This document shows positions 6,009 through 6,555 of a DNA stretch of 6,555 bases, one piece after another; positions within the stretch are counted from its first letter, which is position 1; every line of letters starts with the position of its first letter. Source of the stretch: Gammaproteobacteria bacterium (GTDB taxonomy: Bacteria > Pseudomonadota > Gammaproteobacteria > UBA5335 > SLRW01); contig SLLK01000134.1 in NCBI GenBank assembly GCA_007134115.1, positions 1-6,555 on the forward strand, written 5' to 3'. The notes beneath the pieces are model-generated. The model was given only the letters and a program-made list of their open reading frames with translations. It ran no database searches and was not told where the DNA came from. The position numbers and the translations under genes were made by a program.

Positions 6009-6299
6009 ATGAACCTGCGGCCTTTGCACGATCGAGTCATCGTGAAGCGTATGGAAGAAGAGCGCACCACCCCCGGCGGCATCGTGATCCCGGATTCCGC
6101 GGCCGAGAAGCCGATCCGCGGCGAGGTCCTGGCGGTGGGCAACGGCAAGATCCTGGACAACGGCGAGTCCCGTCCCCTCGACGTGAAGGCCGGTGACAAG
6201 GTCCTGTTCGGCAAGTATTCCGGCACCGAGGTCAAGGTCGAAGGCGAAGACGTCCTGGTGATGCGCGAAGACGACATCATGGCCGTCATCGAGGGCTGA
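6009..6299 (+). CDS. groES: GroES, 10-kDa co-chaperonin
   Basis: Co-chaperonin of 96 residues, the usual length. GroES forms the heptameric lid on the GroEL ring during ATP-driven folding in the cytoplasm. The N-terminus MNLRPLHDRVIVKR is typical. The mobile loop (about residues 16-33) carries the GroEL-contacting GGIVI motif (23-27). KPIRGEVLAVGNG, VKAGDKVLFGKYSGTEVKVEGEDVLVMREDDIMAVIEG complete the beta-barrel, ending as in standard GroES proteins. A strong AAGGAG ribosome site (5995-6000) lies 8 bases before the ATG. It is the first gene of the CIRCE-controlled operon, with groEL starting 49 bases after its stop. Confidence 0.98.
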   Translation: MNLRPLHDRVIVKRMEEERTTPGGIVIPDSAAEKPIRGEVLAVGNGKILDNGESRPLDVKAGDKVLFGKYSGTEVKVEGEDVLVMREDDIMAVIEG

Positions 6300-6348
6300 G
6301 CCCCGCCCCGCGTCCGTCTAACACGAATTTTCAGGAGTAGAACGAATC

Positions 6349-6555
6349 ATGAGCGCTAAAGAAGTACGCTTTGGTACCGACGCCCGTACCCGCATGGCCA
6401 AGGGTGTGAACACCCTGGCCAACGCCGTAAAGGTCACCCTCGGTCCGAAAGGCCGCAACGTGGTCCTGGACAAGGCCTTCGGGGCCCCGACCGTGACCAA
6501 GGACGGCGTGTCCGTGGCCAAGGAAATCGAACTGGAAGACAAGTTCGAGAACATG
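6349..6555 (+). CDS. groEL: GroEL, 60-kDa chaperonin (N-terminal 69 residues only)
   Basis: Main chaperonin subunit, which forms the double heptameric ring that encloses folding proteins. Only the start is in the window, cut by its right edge and not by a mutation. The 69 residues belong to the equatorial domain. They include MSAKEVRFG at the start, the ATP-binding TLGPKGRNVVLDK segment (residues 30-42), and FGAPTVTKDGVSVAKEIELEDKFENM, all nearly invariant in the family. An AGGAG ribosome site (6333-6337) lies 11 bases before the ATG. It is cotranscribed with groES; the intercistronic spacer shows no terminator. Confidence 0.98.
   Translation, partial: MSAKEVRFGTDARTRMAKGVNTLANAVKVTLGPKGRNVVLDKAFGAPTVTKDGVSVAKEIELEDKFENM

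Overview
The window looks like a chromosomal segment from a high-GC gammaproteobacterium. The order dsbD-cutA ... fxsA-groES-groEL recalls the neighbourhood known in E. coli (dsbD, cutA, dcuA, aspA, fxsA, yjeH, groS, groL). The envelope proteins are acidic, and a CIRCE element sits in front of groES; enteric bacteria lack CIRCE but it occurs in several other gammaproteobacterial lineages. A member of the Ectothiorhodospiraceae (for example Thioalkalivibrio-like) would fit, but that is only an inference.

Layout. Positions 1-4277 hold a compact minus-strand cluster, read from right to left: a TolC-family outer-membrane channel, a short HlyD/RND-type periplasmic adaptor, CutA, and the first 567 residues of DsbD, which runs off the left edge. 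Gaps are 46 and 11 bases, and cutA and dsbD overlap by ATGA, so this is very likely one operon. No inner-membrane pump is encoded between the channel, the adaptor and cutA. Positions 4278-4627 are non-coding and are dominated by a nearly symmetric palindromic element of about 169 bases with perfect 22-base ends. Its right end contains the stop codon of the next gene, a secreted thioredoxin-fold protein (4628-5173, minus). A 186-base divergent spacer separates that gene from plus-strand fxsA (5360-5842). It is followed by a heat-shock promoter/CIRCE region, groES (6009-6299) and the start of groEL (6349 to the right edge).

How the genes fit together. The left part is an envelope thiol-redox, metal and efflux module. 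DsbD takes electrons from cytoplasmic thioredoxin and passes them to periplasmic thiol proteins, and the CPFC thioredoxin-like protein is a plausible client. CutA and DsbD are historically linked to copper tolerance, and the channel and adaptor could export a metal or other toxicant with a pump encoded elsewhere. The right part is the GroE chaperonin operon, with an HrcA operator overlapping a sigma70-like promoter that also resembles a heat-shock sigma promoter.

Most worth a second look: the palindromic, MITE-like element placed exactly at a stop codon; the DsbD with two complete N-terminal alpha domains, each with its own redox cysteine pair; and the pump-less channel/adaptor pair inserted into the dsbD-cutA-groE neighbourhood. 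I saw no CRISPR array, tRNA, rRNA or transposase gene.
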